A stretch of DNA of 64,000 nucleotides, from contig NZ_LT984804.1 of assembly GCF_900250115.1 (NCBI RefSeq), forward strand, positions 372,001-436,000, written 5' to 3'. A program made the position numbers and the translations under genes. Shown here piece after piece: positions 17,191 through 25,941 of the stretch; within the stretch, counting starts at the first letter, position 1, and every line of letters begins with the position of its first letter. A model generated the notes under the pieces. The model ran no database searches. It worked only from the letters and a program-made list of their open reading frames with translations, and was not told the origin of the DNA. The DNA is from Cupriavidus taiwanensis (GTDB lineage: Bacteria > Pseudomonadota > Gammaproteobacteria > Burkholderiales > Burkholderiaceae).

Positions 17191-18508
17191 GCAGCTCCGG
17201 CCATTTTTCCTTGCGCGGGAAGCGCAAGTCGAACTCGGTGAATACGTGCTCCTCGGAGCGGCAGCTGATGGCGGCGCCCCAGGTGCCGAGCACTTTCTGG
17301 CAGAACGCCAGCCCGATGCCGGTGCCGCGGTGCGCGGGGTAGGAGAAAAAGGGCTGGAACATCCGTGCCAGCACTTGCGGCGGCACCCCCGTGGCGGTGT
17401 CCCGGAACATCACGTGGACGGCATCGGACTCGACCTTGCAGCGGATATGGATGGTGCCCTTGCCGGCGCGCCGGATCGCTTCCAGCGCGTTCTTCAGCAG
17501 GTTGGTCGTGACCAGGCCGAACAGCTGCGCGTTGCCCATCACATAGGCGCGGCCGGGCAGATCCAGCGTGACCCGCTCCTGGTCGCCGGGCTCGAACGGA
17601 AAGCGGCCGACCGCGTCGCGGATCACCTCGCCCACTTCGAACAGTGCCTGCGTGGCGTTTTCCGGGTTCTTGGAATTGGCGACCAGCAGTTCGATGCTGT
17701 TGCTGATATGGGCCAGGTCTGATTCCATCCGCGCCACCGCCTGCATCAGGCCTTCGCGCTGCGGCGTGTCCCGGTCCAGCGCCGCGGGCAGCCGGGCCTT
17801 GAGGCCCCGGGCGGTCATGGCCAGGCTGGTCAGCGGCGTGCGCAGCTCATGCGCCACCGTCGCCAGCGCGGCGGCCATGCCGCGCCGCTTCTGCTCGGCC
17901 AGCAGCTGGCGGTCCATCTTGATCACCACCAGCACCGCGATGACGAAGCCGATCACCGGCAGCTGCAGCAGCACCGGCTCCCACGGGATGCCGCCCATGG
18001 AATTGCCGGCCAGCACGAACAGGGTAATCGCGGCGGCGGCGCCCGCGAACAGGGCAATGGTCGCGAACGCGGTGTTGAAGTGATACAGGATCACCACGGC
18101 GATGATCACCGATTCGGCCCATACCATCGAGCCGCCATTCTCCAGATAGAAGAAGATAAAGGCGAACGGCAGGCCTACCGTGATGGCAAAGAGCGCATAG
18201 GGCGGCAGCCAGCGCCGGCCCGAGAACGCCGAGGCGAACAGCAGCGGCACGAACAGCGCGGTGCAGGCCAGCCGCAGCCACAGGTTTTCATAGGGCTGCG
18301 GAAACACATAGGACCAGATCACGTAGTACAGCGGGTGTCCCACCACGCCCAGCGCGCCCACCATCTGGATCCGGCGCAGGCGGATGACGCTTTCCTCGTC
18401 CAGCAGCGTGGCCCGCGCGGCGGTCTCGAACACCGCCTGCCATGCCTGGCGGGCCAGCCCGGCCAAGGTGGTGCGGTCGACCTCGGCTTGCGCTACCTTT
18501 GCATCCAT
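17171..18508 (-). CDS. Membrane sensor histidine kinase, CqsS/LqsS-like
   Basis: A 445-residue sensor kinase. An N-terminal block with about six hydrophobic helices (roughly 50-197) and no large periplasmic domain is followed by the H-box ATVAHELRTPL with His220, the N-box TNLLKNALEAI, and the G-box GTGIGLAFCQKVL. It has no receiver domain, unlike Vibrio CqsS but like LqsS-type kinases. It lies 50 bp downstream of the CqsA-type synthase in the same operon, so sensing of the alpha-hydroxyketone made by that enzyme is the natural inference. No response-regulator gene is adjacent. Start ATG at 18508 has GGAG about 11 bp ahead; longer open frame upstream overlaps the synthase gene and is rejected. 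Confidence 0.85.
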   Translation of the reverse strand: MDAKVAQAEVDRTTLAGLARQAWQAVFETAARATLLDEESVIRLRRIQMVGALGVVGHPLYYVIWSYVFPQPYENLWLRLACTALFVPLLFASAFSGRRWLPPYALFAITVGLPFAFIFFYLENGGSMVWAESVIIAVVILYHFNTAFATIALFAGAAAAITLFVLAGNSMGGIPWEPVLLQLPVIGFVIAVLVVIKMDRQLLAEQKRRGMAAALATVAHELRTPLTSLAMTARGLKARLPAALDRDTPQREGLMQAVARMESDLAHISNSIELLVANSKNPENATQALFEVGEVIRDAVGRFPFEPGDQERVTLDLPGRAYVMGNAQLFGLVTTNLLKNALEAIRRAGKGTIHIRCKVESDAVHVMFRDTATGVPPQVLARMFQPFFSYPAHRGTGIGLAFCQKVLGTWGAAISCRSEEHVFTEFDLRFPRKEKWPELPRLDAP

Positions 18509-18558
18509 CTCCGGGGCTACTCCTCGCGGCCGCCTGCCAGCGGCCCGCTTGTGGGATT

Positions 18559-19809
18559 TCAGGACTTGCGCCGGGCGCGGCGCGTCGACGACCACTCGTC
18601 CAGCCGGACTTCGTCGCGGATGCTGGCGAGCACCCCGACCAGGCGGTCGATTTCGCTGGCGCCAAGTTTCGCATGCAGCGTAAGTCGCATCAATGCCCGG
18701 TTCTTCGGCGTGGCCGGCGCACAGAATACCGCGCCGAAGATGCCGCGCCGCTGCAGCGCATCGCGCAGCACCTTCACCTGCGGCTCGGTGCCGGCCTCCA
18801 GCCCGATGATCTGCTCCGAGCCCTCGCTGATGTTGTAGCCCAGCGCGGCAATCGCGGCCCGGGTGTCGCGGGTGATGGCATGCAGGCGCGCCCGGCGCTC
18901 GTCGGCCGCGGCAATGAAATCCGTCACCGCGTCGAACCACGCGATCTCGTGGCGCAGCAGCCCGGAGCTGAAAATGGCCGGCCGCGATTCCACCGCGAAG
19001 AAATCCTTGAAGGCGGTGGAGCAGGCCACGTAACCGGCGCGCCCGGCAAAGGCCTTGGCCAGCGACGCGGTGCGGAAATGCACGCGCTCCGACAGCCCCA
19101 GCGCCGGCACCAGGCCGCCGCCGCGCGGGCCATGCGTGCCCAGCGAGTGCGATTCGTCCACCACCAGCACGCAGCCGGACGCTTCGGCCAGTTCGACATA
19201 ATCCACCAGCGGCGCCACGCTGCCGGTGGTGCTGTAGACCGAATCCACCATGATCACGCCGGGACCAAAGCGCTCCAGCTGGCGGCGCACATGATCGCAA
19301 TCGTTATGGCGCACCGGCACCGCCTGCGCGCCCGCGGCGATGATGCCTTCCCACAGCGAGGCGTGGCCGTTCATGTCGATATAGACCGGGACGCCGGGGC
19401 CGGCGATGCACTGCACCAGGCCAACGTTGGCGGCCCAGCCGGACTGGGCGATCAGGCCGTCCTCGGCCTGCATCAGGTCGGCGATCTTGCGCTCGACCCG
19501 CCGCTGCGGCGTATCGCCGTGCATGAACACGGACGACATCAGCAGTTCCGGCTCATCCTCGACAAAGGCCCGCACCTGTGCCTGCACCAGCGTGGCTTCG
19601 CCCAGCAGGCACAGGTAGTCGTTGCTGCTCAGGTGCAGCGCGTCCGGTCCGGGCGCAAGCCCGTGCAGCAGGTGGTCGCCGCCCCAGAGCTTGCCCATGC
19701 GCTCTTCGAAATGCTGTGCCATCCGCGCCGTGATCCAGGGCGGCAGGGTCGGTGCCCTGGTGCGGGAGGCATGGTGGCGGGATTGCACAGGCTCGGCTTC
19801 GGAGAACAT
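18559..19809 (-). CDS. cqsA: CqsA/LqsA-type alpha-hydroxyketone autoinducer synthase
   Basis: A 416-residue PLP enzyme of the alpha-oxoamine synthase family. The motifs match Vibrio CqsA more closely than KBL or BioF: LSSNDYLCL (60-68), AQSGWAANVGL (121-131), SLWEG (151-155), VVDESHSLGTHGP (216-228) with PLP aspartate 218, and TASLAKAFA with Schiff-base Lys252; PAIFSS is also shared. CqsA condenses an amino-acid-derived substrate (SAM or aminobutyrate) with an acyl-CoA to give CAI-1/LAI-1 type hydroxyketones. The ATG at 19809 has AAGGA 7 bp ahead. The adjacent membrane kinase completes a signal synthase-receptor pair. The acyl chain length used cannot be read from sequence. Confidence 0.88.
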   Translation of the reverse strand: MFSEAEPVQSRHHASRTRAPTLPPWITARMAQHFEERMGKLWGGDHLLHGLAPGPDALHLSSNDYLCLLGEATLVQAQVRAFVEDEPELLMSSVFMHGDTPQRRVERKIADLMQAEDGLIAQSGWAANVGLVQCIAGPGVPVYIDMNGHASLWEGIIAAGAQAVPVRHNDCDHVRRQLERFGPGVIMVDSVYSTTGSVAPLVDYVELAEASGCVLVVDESHSLGTHGPRGGGLVPALGLSERVHFRTASLAKAFAGRAGYVACSTAFKDFFAVESRPAIFSSGLLRHEIAWFDAVTDFIAAADERRARLHAITRDTRAAIAALGYNISEGSEQIIGLEAGTEPQVKVLRDALQRRGIFGAVFCAPATPKNRALMRLTLHAKLGASEIDRLVGVLASIRDEVRLDEWSSTRRARRKS

Positions 19810-20283
19810 CGGTCGTCCTTCAACAGGTGAGATGAAAATCGGAGGAAATCGACAAGGCTTGCATGGCGCCTGCGCCAAAGCCAGCCGCCCATGCGTGGGG
19901 GGTGCGGCGCAACGTTCCCCATGGCGCGCCAGGTGCCGGCATGCCACGGGATCCCGGTTCATGTAGCGACCACTGTGCCAGTGTTAGCCAAGGATTGTGA
20001 CGGGACTTCCACCAATCCGACGTCTGCATGCAGACTAGTTTGCCCGGATCGATCGGTCACGCGGCAGCGCAAGGCTGCGGGTATTCAGGAAGGGTGTTTC
20101 GCACGAGAAGGTGCTGTATCTAGCACTTGTGCCGGGTTTGCGCGAATGCCGGGCGCGGATGGCCCGGGGCGCTGCTGTGCGGGTGCGAGGCTTGCCGGCG
20201 CCCGGCACTGGCGGCCGGGCACCGTTGCGGAACCGCAATGCGCAAGCACCGGCGGCCCCGCCGTAGTGCATGGAAACCGGCGA
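19810..20283. other. Upstream region of the autoinducer synthase gene (474 bp)
   Basis: No convincing gene. It lies between the 3' end of the acyl-CoA dehydrogenase and the cqsA start, so it should hold the cqsA promoter. A perfect 14-bp dyad GTCTGCATGCAGAC is at 20022-20035, about 215 bp upstream of cqsA. Nothing else recognisable. Confidence 0.55.
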
Positions 20284-21462
20284 TCAGCCCGCGCCGGCGC
20301 CCTCCAGTGCCGCGCCGCGCGCTTCCAGGGTGCGGCGCGCGATATTGAGCTGGTGGATCTGCGTGGTGCCTTCATACAGGCGGAACAGCCGTACGTCGCG
20401 ATAGAAGCGCTCCGCGACGGTGCGCGCCATGTACCCGCTGCCGCCGAACACCTGCACCGCGCGGTCCGCCACGCGGCCGGCCATTTCCGAGGCGAACAGC
20501 TTGCACATCGACGCTTCCATGGTCACGTCCGCGCCGGCATCGCGCTTGCGCGCGGTCTCCAGCACCAGCGCGCGGGCCGCATGCAGCTCCGTATTGCTGT
20601 CGGCAATCATCTGCTGCACCAGCTGGTAGTCGGCAATCGGCTTGCCGAACTGGCGGCGCTGCGCCGCGTAGCGGACCATCTCGTCGACCAGCCGGACCGC
20701 CGGGCCCACGCACAGGCCGGCCAGGTTGATGCGCTGCTTGTTCAGCGCCTTCATCGCGGTCTTGAAGCCGACATTGGGTTTGCCGCCGACGATGGCGCTG
20801 GCGGGCACGCGGCAGTCCTTCAGGTAGACGTCGGCCACGGGCGAGCCGTGCTGGCCCATCTTGCGCTCCGGCTCGCTGGTGCTCAGGCCCGGCGTGCCGC
20901 GCTCGACCAGGAAGGCGCTGATGCCGTGCGCGCCCGGCGTGCCCGGATCGGTGCGGGCGAACACGGTGAACAGGTCGGCGATCGGCGCATTGGTGATAAA
21001 GCACTTGCTGCCGTTCAGCACGTAGTGGTCGCCGTCCTGCGTCGCCGTGGTCTGCAGCGCGGTGGCATCGGAGCCGGCCTCCGGCTCGGTCAGCGCGAAG
21101 CAGCCGGTCATCTTGCCGGAGGCCAGCTGCGGCAGGTAGCGCTGGCGCTGCGCTTCGGTGCCGTCGGCCACCAGCGACTCGGACGCGATGCCGGTATTGC
21201 CGCCGAAGCGGGCGCGGAAAACCGTGGCGGCCTGCGACACTTCGATGTTCACCTGCGCCAGCTCTTCGGTGGTCAGCCCGGCGCCGCCGTAGGCCTCCGG
21301 AATGCTGTGGCCGAACAGGCCGAGGCGGCGCATCTGCTCGACCACGGGCTCGGGGATGACATCGGTGCGGTCGATCTGCGCCTCGAGCGGGATGCAGGTT
21401 TCCAGCACGAAGCGGCGGAGTTCGGCAAGCAGCGCTTGCTGGCGGGCGGAGTCGCGGATCAT
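20284..21462 (-). CDS. Acyl-CoA dehydrogenase
   Basis: A 392-residue flavoenzyme of the acyl-CoA dehydrogenase family. The FAD/substrate segment CFALTEPEAGSDATALQT and the C-terminal YEGTTQIHQLNIARR are visible; in the latter the Glu is at the position of the catalytic base in short/medium-chain members. It introduces an alpha-beta double bond in an acyl-CoA, passing electrons to ETF. It follows a Bug receptor gene by 42 bp on the same strand, with an IclR regulator and a CoA-transferase nearby, suggesting a small carboxylic-acid catabolic unit. Substrate unknown. Confidence 0.9.
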   Translation of the reverse strand: MIRDSARQQALLAELRRFVLETCIPLEAQIDRTDVIPEPVVEQMRRLGLFGHSIPEAYGGAGLTTEELAQVNIEVSQAATVFRARFGGNTGIASESLVADGTEAQRQRYLPQLASGKMTGCFALTEPEAGSDATALQTTATQDGDHYVLNGSKCFITNAPIADLFTVFARTDPGTPGAHGISAFLVERGTPGLSTSEPERKMGQHGSPVADVYLKDCRVPASAIVGGKPNVGFKTAMKALNKQRINLAGLCVGPAVRLVDEMVRYAAQRRQFGKPIADYQLVQQMIADSNTELHAARALVLETARKRDAGADVTMEASMCKLFASEMAGRVADRAVQVFGGSGYMARTVAERFYRDVRLFRLYEGTTQIHQLNIARRTLEARGAALEGAGAG

Positions 21463-21504
21463 GGAAGGGGTTCCGGTAGTGGGTTGAGGATGGCGGGGAC
21501 AGGG

Positions 21505-22503
21505 CTACTGCGCCGTGATGCCGGCGGTCTTCAGCACGCCGGTCCATTTCTTCGTTTCGGCATCGAGGAAGCGGTCGAACGCGGCGGCGGGTTGCGGGGC
21601 CAGCTCCATGCCGAGTTCGGCCAGGCGGCGCACCGTGGCCGGGTCGGCGGTGGCGCGCGCGGCGGCGTCGGCCAGCTTGCGCACCACCGCGTCGGGCGTG
21701 CCCTGCGGCGCCACCAGCCCGAACCATGCGCCCACTTCATAGCCCGGCAGCTGCGCCGCCTCGGCCACGGTGGGCACGTCGGGCAGCACCGCCGTGCGTT
21801 TGGCCGAGGTCACCGCGAGGGCGCGCAGCTTGCCGCTCTGCACCTGCTGGCGCGCAATGGCGGAGGTCAGCGCCATCATCGACACGCGCGCGCCGAGCAG
21901 GTCGCTGAGGGCTTCGGGCTGGCCCTTGTAGGGCACGTGGGTCAGCTTGACGTGCGTCATCTGCGCCAGCAATTCGGCCGAGAGGTGGTTCGAGGTGCCG
22001 ATGCCGGCGCTGGCATAGGTCAGCGAGCCCGGCTGCTTGCGCGCGGCGTCCAGCAGTTGCGGCAGCGTGCGCAGCGGCGACGACGCCGGCACCACGAGCA
22101 CGTTGGGCACCGCGCCGATGCCGGCCACGGCGCGGAACGCCTTGCCGCCCTTGCCCTGGATCGACGGATTGAGCAGCGGCCCGACCACGTAGCTGGGGCT
22201 GACCGCCAGCAGCGTGTAGCCGTCGGCGGGCGCCTTGGCGACGAGGTCGGCGCCGATGGCGCCACCGGCGCCGGTCTTGTTCTCGACGATCACCGTCTGC
22301 TGCAGCACCCTGGCCATGTTCTCGGCGGTGATGCGGGTGACCGAATCGACCACGCCGCCCGCCGAGAACGGCACGATGATCCGCACCGGGCGTTCCGGGA
22401 AGCGCGCCGCGTCGTTGGCGGCGGCCAGCGTAGCCGCCGGCGTCAGCGCGGCGCAGGCCAGCATGCCGGCGGCGAGCCGGCGCAACGGGTAAAAGGCCTT
22501 CAT
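21505..22503 (-). CDS. Bug/TctC-family periplasmic solute receptor
   Basis: A 332-residue exported protein: signal peptide (about 1-28, cleavage near TLAAAND), then the Bug core with RFPERPVRIIVPFSAGGVVD, VVENKTGAGGAIG, the APADGYTLL segment and LTHVPYKGQPEAL. Bug proteins bind carboxylates or related small ligands for tripartite tricarboxylate transporters, or act as orphan sensors. No TctA/TctB genes are present in the window. AAGGAGA precedes the ATG at 22503. It is probably co-transcribed with the acyl-CoA dehydrogenase. Confidence 0.92.
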   Translation of the reverse strand: MKAFYPLRRLAAGMLACAALTPAATLAAANDAARFPERPVRIIVPFSAGGVVDSVTRITAENMARVLQQTVIVENKTGAGGAIGADLVAKAPADGYTLLAVSPSYVVGPLLNPSIQGKGGKAFRAVAGIGAVPNVLVVPASSPLRTLPQLLDAARKQPGSLTYASAGIGTSNHLSAELLAQMTHVKLTHVPYKGQPEALSDLLGARVSMMALTSAIARQQVQSGKLRALAVTSAKRTAVLPDVPTVAEAAQLPGYEVGAWFGLVAPQGTPDAVVRKLADAAARATADPATVRRLAELGMELAPQPAAAFDRFLDAETKKWTGVLKTAGITAQ

Positions 22504-22640
22504 CTTGTCTCCTTGGTTGCCTGCGCCGGAACGTTGCCGGGCGCAAGGTCGGTCCGATGCGTGCCTCTTGCGGGCCGCTGGTCATGGTCCTGCCGGCATT
22601 GCCGGCAGGCTGCCCGGCCGCGCCACTGTCCCGCAGCGGG

Positions 22641-23486
22641 TCAGCGCGCGCAGCTCAGTTCGATCTGCCGCACCGCTTCGCGCAGCCGGGGCGCCACCTC
22701 GCGCTCGAGCAGGTTGTCGCGATTGCGCGAGGCCGCGATGGTGCAGTTCAGCGCGAACGGGTCCTGGTGCAGCGACTGGCGCAGCGGCGCCGCGATCGCG
22801 TGGATCTCGGGCCGCCACTCGCCGTGGCTCAGGCAATAGCCGTGCGCGCGGAAATGCTTCTGGTCTTCCGTCCACATCTGGCGCTCCTGGCTGAAGCGCT
22901 GCGGGTCTTCGACCCGCAGCCGGTTCAGCAGCGCGGTGCGCTCGTCCGCGCTGCAGGCCAGCAACACCGCGCGGCCGATCGCGCTGGCCAGCAGCGGGCG
23001 CGTGCTGCCGATGTCCGGCTGGTAGAAGTTGCCGGGGTCCAGCCGGCAACTGTCCACGTAGACCACCGACAGGCGCTCGCGCATGCCCAGGTTCACGGTG
23101 CAGCCGGTTTCGCGCGCGATGGCCTCCATATAGGGCCGGGCCACCTGGCGGATCGCCAGCCCGGCCAGCATCGGATAAGCCAGCGCCAGCACGCCGGCGC
23201 CGAGCCGGTACTTCTGGTTGCCGGGCACGCGGCTGAGGAAGCCCAGCAGCCCCAGCGTGTACGTCAGCCGCGACACCGTCGCCTTGGGCAACCCGGTGCG
23301 CGCCACGATGTCCTGGTTACCCAGCACCGGGCTGGACGGCGTAAAGGCGCGCAGCACCTCCAGCCCGCGCGACAGGTTGGTGGCGAACTGGCGGTCGGTG
23401 GCGAGGGCATCTTCGCTGGCCAGGCCGGGCAGGGGCAGGGGTTCCGGGTTGCGGTCCATGCTATGCGGTGGTTGCTTGGGTTCCAT
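22641..23486 (-). CDS. IclR-family transcriptional regulator
   Basis: A 281-residue regulator with an N-terminal winged helix (LSRGLEVLRAF, TGLPKATVSRLTYTLGLLGFL at about 75-95) and the IclR effector domain. It is oriented with the downstream Bug and acyl-CoA dehydrogenase genes and divergent from the CoA-transferase at 23611, so it probably controls both. The start at ATG 23486 is uncertain: neither it nor the ATG at 23459 has a good ribosome site. Confidence 0.88.
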   Translation of the reverse strand: MEPKQPPHSMDRNPEPLPLPGLASEDALATDRQFATNLSRGLEVLRAFTPSSPVLGNQDIVARTGLPKATVSRLTYTLGLLGFLSRVPGNQKYRLGAGVLALAYPMLAGLAIRQVARPYMEAIARETGCTVNLGMRERLSVVYVDSCRLDPGNFYQPDIGSTRPLLASAIGRAVLLACSADERTALLNRLRVEDPQRFSQERQMWTEDQKHFRAHGYCLSHGEWRPEIHAIAAPLRQSLHQDPFALNCTIAASRNRDNLLEREVAPRLREAVRQIELSCAR

Positions 23487-23610
23487 GCTGGGATCCGGGA
23501 AAGGGAGCGTCAATGTTGTAGCACGACCGTTCCGCACAGCGAAACCGTACTTGCGCCCGGGGCGGCCGCCTGCCACCTTGCAGCGGACCAACCTGCCGCC
23601 GGAGACCCGC

Positions 23611-24846
23611 ATGCCAGACACCTACGCCCAGCCTGTATCGCCCGAAGCACCGGGCAACGGCCCGCTCGCCGGGTTGCGCATCCTCGACATGGCCACCGTG
23701 GTGGCGGCACCGTTTTCCGCCACGTTGTGCGCCGACATGGGCGCCGAGGTGGTCAAGCTGGAACTGCCCGACGGCAGCGATCCGCTGCGCGGACTCGAGC
23801 CCGTCACCAAGGACCACGCGCTGTACTGGAAAGTGACCAACCGCGGCAAGCGCGGCATCTCACTCGACGTGCGCACGCCGCGCGGCCGCGAGATTTTCCT
23901 GCGCCTGCTGCCGCGCTTCGACGTGCTGGTGGAAAATTTCCGCACCGGCACGCTGGCGCGCTGGGGGCTCGATCTTGAAACGCTGCACGCGGCCAATCCC
24001 AGGCTGATCGTGCTGCGGCTGACGGGCTTCGGCCAGACCGGGCCCGATGCAACGCGCCCGGGGTTTGCCCGCATTTTCGAAGCCCGCAGCGGCTTCACCA
24101 ACCTGGCCGGCACGGCGCAAAGCGGGCCGATGCATATGAACTACCCGGTTGGCGACATGATCGCCGGCCTCTTCGGCGCCTTTGCCATTGCCACCGCGGT
24201 GGCGGAACAGCGCGCCCGGCCAGGCCAGCCCGGCCGCGAGATCGACCTGGCCGCCACCGAGGCACTGTTCCGCCTGCTGGACCCGCTCGCCATCGAATAC
24301 GAGCAGCTCGGCCATGTGCGCCATCGCGCCGGCAACCGCACTACCTACGCCGCGCCGTCCAACATGTACCGCACGGCGGACGATACCTGGGTCACCGTGG
24401 TGGCCTCGTCCGACGCCACCTTCCGCCGGCTGGCCGAGGCCATGGACGCGCCGGACCTGGCACAGGCCCCGGAGTACGCCACCAACGCCGGCCGCGTGCG
24501 GCATATCGACGCGCTCGATCGCTGCATCGCCGAGTGGTTCGCCGCGCAGCCCTATGCCGCCGCAGCGGCGCGGCTCGAACACTGCCAGGTGCCGTTCAGC
24601 AAGGTGTTCAGCATCGCCGATATCGTCGAAGACCCGCAAATGTTGGCGCGCCAGGCCATCGTGCGGCTGCCCGATGCGGACCTGGGCACGGTGCCGGCGC
24701 CTTGCGTGGTGCCGCGCTTCTCCGGCTATGCGCCGCCGTCACCGCGTACCGGGCCGGATGTGGGAGAGCACAATGCGCAGGTGTATGGGCAACTGGGTAT
24801 TGGGGAAGAAGAGCTGGCGCGGTTGCGGGCCGCGGGTGTGATCTGA
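23611..24846 (+). CDS. Class III (CaiB/BaiF-type) CoA-transferase
   Basis: A 411-residue family III CoA-transferase with N-terminus PLAGLRILDMATVVAAPFSA, the GAEVVKLELPDGSDPLR segment and likely catalytic Asp182 in NYPVGDMIAGLFGA. GGAG stands 7 bp ahead of the ATG at 23611; the open frame extends upstream but over the divergent IclR gene. Its neighbours (IclR, Bug receptor, acyl-CoA dehydrogenase) point to uptake, CoA activation and oxidation of one carboxylic acid. It is only distantly similar to the CoA-transferase at 15874. Confidence 0.9.
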   Translation: MPDTYAQPVSPEAPGNGPLAGLRILDMATVVAAPFSATLCADMGAEVVKLELPDGSDPLRGLEPVTKDHALYWKVTNRGKRGISLDVRTPRGREIFLRLLPRFDVLVENFRTGTLARWGLDLETLHAANPRLIVLRLTGFGQTGPDATRPGFARIFEARSGFTNLAGTAQSGPMHMNYPVGDMIAGLFGAFAIATAVAEQRARPGQPGREIDLAATEALFRLLDPLAIEYEQLGHVRHRAGNRTTYAAPSNMYRTADDTWVTVVASSDATFRRLAEAMDAPDLAQAPEYATNAGRVRHIDALDRCIAEWFAAQPYAAAAARLEHCQVPFSKVFSIADIVEDPQMLARQAIVRLPDADLGTVPAPCVVPRFSGYAPPSPRTGPDVGEHNAQVYGQLGIGEEELARLRAAGVI

Positions 24847-24941
24847 CACACCGGGCCCGGCCCGCCGCCGCGAAATGCCCTGGCGCTGGCTGGCAGGCAG
24901 GCCGGTAGAATGGCGCACTGCCTGTTCAACCGAGACAAGTC

Positions 24942-25370
24942 ATGGACATTGCCCCTCCCGTTACGCTGGAAGAATGGAATGCGGCCGGTGCGGACTATTT
25001 GCCTGGTCTTCTTGGCATGCGCTTCGTCAAGGTAGAGCCAGACGAGGTAGTGGCGACGCTTGAAGTGCGTCGCGCGCTGGCAGCATGGAATGGGTACTTG
25101 CATGCGGGAACGGTAGTCTCGCTCGCGGATACATGCTGCGGCTACGGAACCGTACGAAGCTTGCCGCCAGGGGCCAGCGGCTTCACCACCGTGGAGCTCA
25201 AGAGCAACATGCTGGGAACGGCCCGCGATGGCATCGTGACCTGCACCGCGCGGCCGATCCATAAAGGACGCACCACCCAGGTCTGGGATGCCGAGGTTCG
25301 TCGCGAGGGCGACAATGCCCTGATCGCCAGCTTTCGCAATACGCAGTTGATCCTTTGGCCCAGGGCCTGA
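24942..25370 (+). CDS. PaaI-like hotdog-fold thioesterase
   Basis: A 142-residue hotdog protein. The segment YLHAGTVVSLADTCCGYGTV corresponds to the HGG/HAG catalytic helix of the PaaI/YbgC-like thioesterase group, and FTTVELKSNMLGTARDG is the following central strand. It would hydrolyse acyl- or aryl-CoA thioesters in the cytosol. It is 95 bp downstream of the CoA-transferase, in the same direction. The ribosome site is weak. Confidence 0.85.
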   Translation: MDIAPPVTLEEWNAAGADYLPGLLGMRFVKVEPDEVVATLEVRRALAAWNGYLHAGTVVSLADTCCGYGTVRSLPPGASGFTTVELKSNMLGTARDGIVTCTARPIHKGRTTQVWDAEVRREGDNALIASFRNTQLILWPRA

Positions 25371-25606
25371 CCGGCCGGGGATACGCCGATCGGGACCCGC
25401 CGGCGGCGCGCAAGGCGGGCAACCTGCAGCGCTCTCCACGCCTCAGCGCCGGCGAGCTTGAAATCCTGCGGCTCAGGTCAGGCGACGATGTAGGTCGAAG
25501 TGGCGGCCGCCGCCCATCCAGGCAGTTTTGTTGCGGCTTCGCATCAGCGCACCCGTGCGAGGCGGAGAGCTGAACCAGGAGGCGCGCAGCCATGTCGGCA
25601 TTTCTC

Positions 25607-25865
25607 GGAAGCGAACCGGCCGCTGTTCGCCTTTGCCAGCTATAACGCCGGGCCGGGCAATATCGCCAAGATGCGCAAGGAAGCGGCGGCGCGCGGACTG
25701 GATCCCGACAAGTGGTTCGACAACGTCGAGATTGTGGTGGCGGAGAAGATCGGCATCGAGACCACCACCTATGTGCGCAATATCTTCAAGTACTACGCGG
25801 CGTACCGGCTGATGCAGGACATGCAGGCGTCGCGCGAGCGCGCGATCAGCCAGATGCAGAAATAG
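25607..25865 (+). pseudogene. C-terminal remnant of an MltF/SLT-type lytic transglycosylase
   Basis: The frame reads FAFASYNAGPGNIAKMRKEA followed by GLDPDKWFDNVE and YVRNIFKYYAAYRLMQDM up to the stop at 25865. This is the end of a soluble-lytic-transglycosylase domain. The N-terminal part with the catalytic glutamate is absent; upstream bases 25371-25606 carry no family similarity and lack a fitting start. It is therefore a dead fragment, which also explains the loose spacing here. Confidence 0.75.
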
Positions 25866-25941
25866 CGGCCGGCAGCTGCCGTTGGCCTGTGCAGGATAGC
25901 CTTCGCGCAGCGCGGGGCGACTTCGCCGCCGCATGGTTGAC

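Noticed and set aside
17171..19300. Single 709-residue fusion of the kinase with upstream sequence
   Set aside because: The upstream part is an out-of-frame reading of the CqsA-type gene; the kinase start at 18508 fits the family and leaves a 50-bp gap.
19891..22839. 982-codon plus-strand open frame across the acyl-CoA dehydrogenase and Bug genes
   Set aside because: It spans two recognisable minus-strand genes and the intergenic gap, and shows no protein family features.
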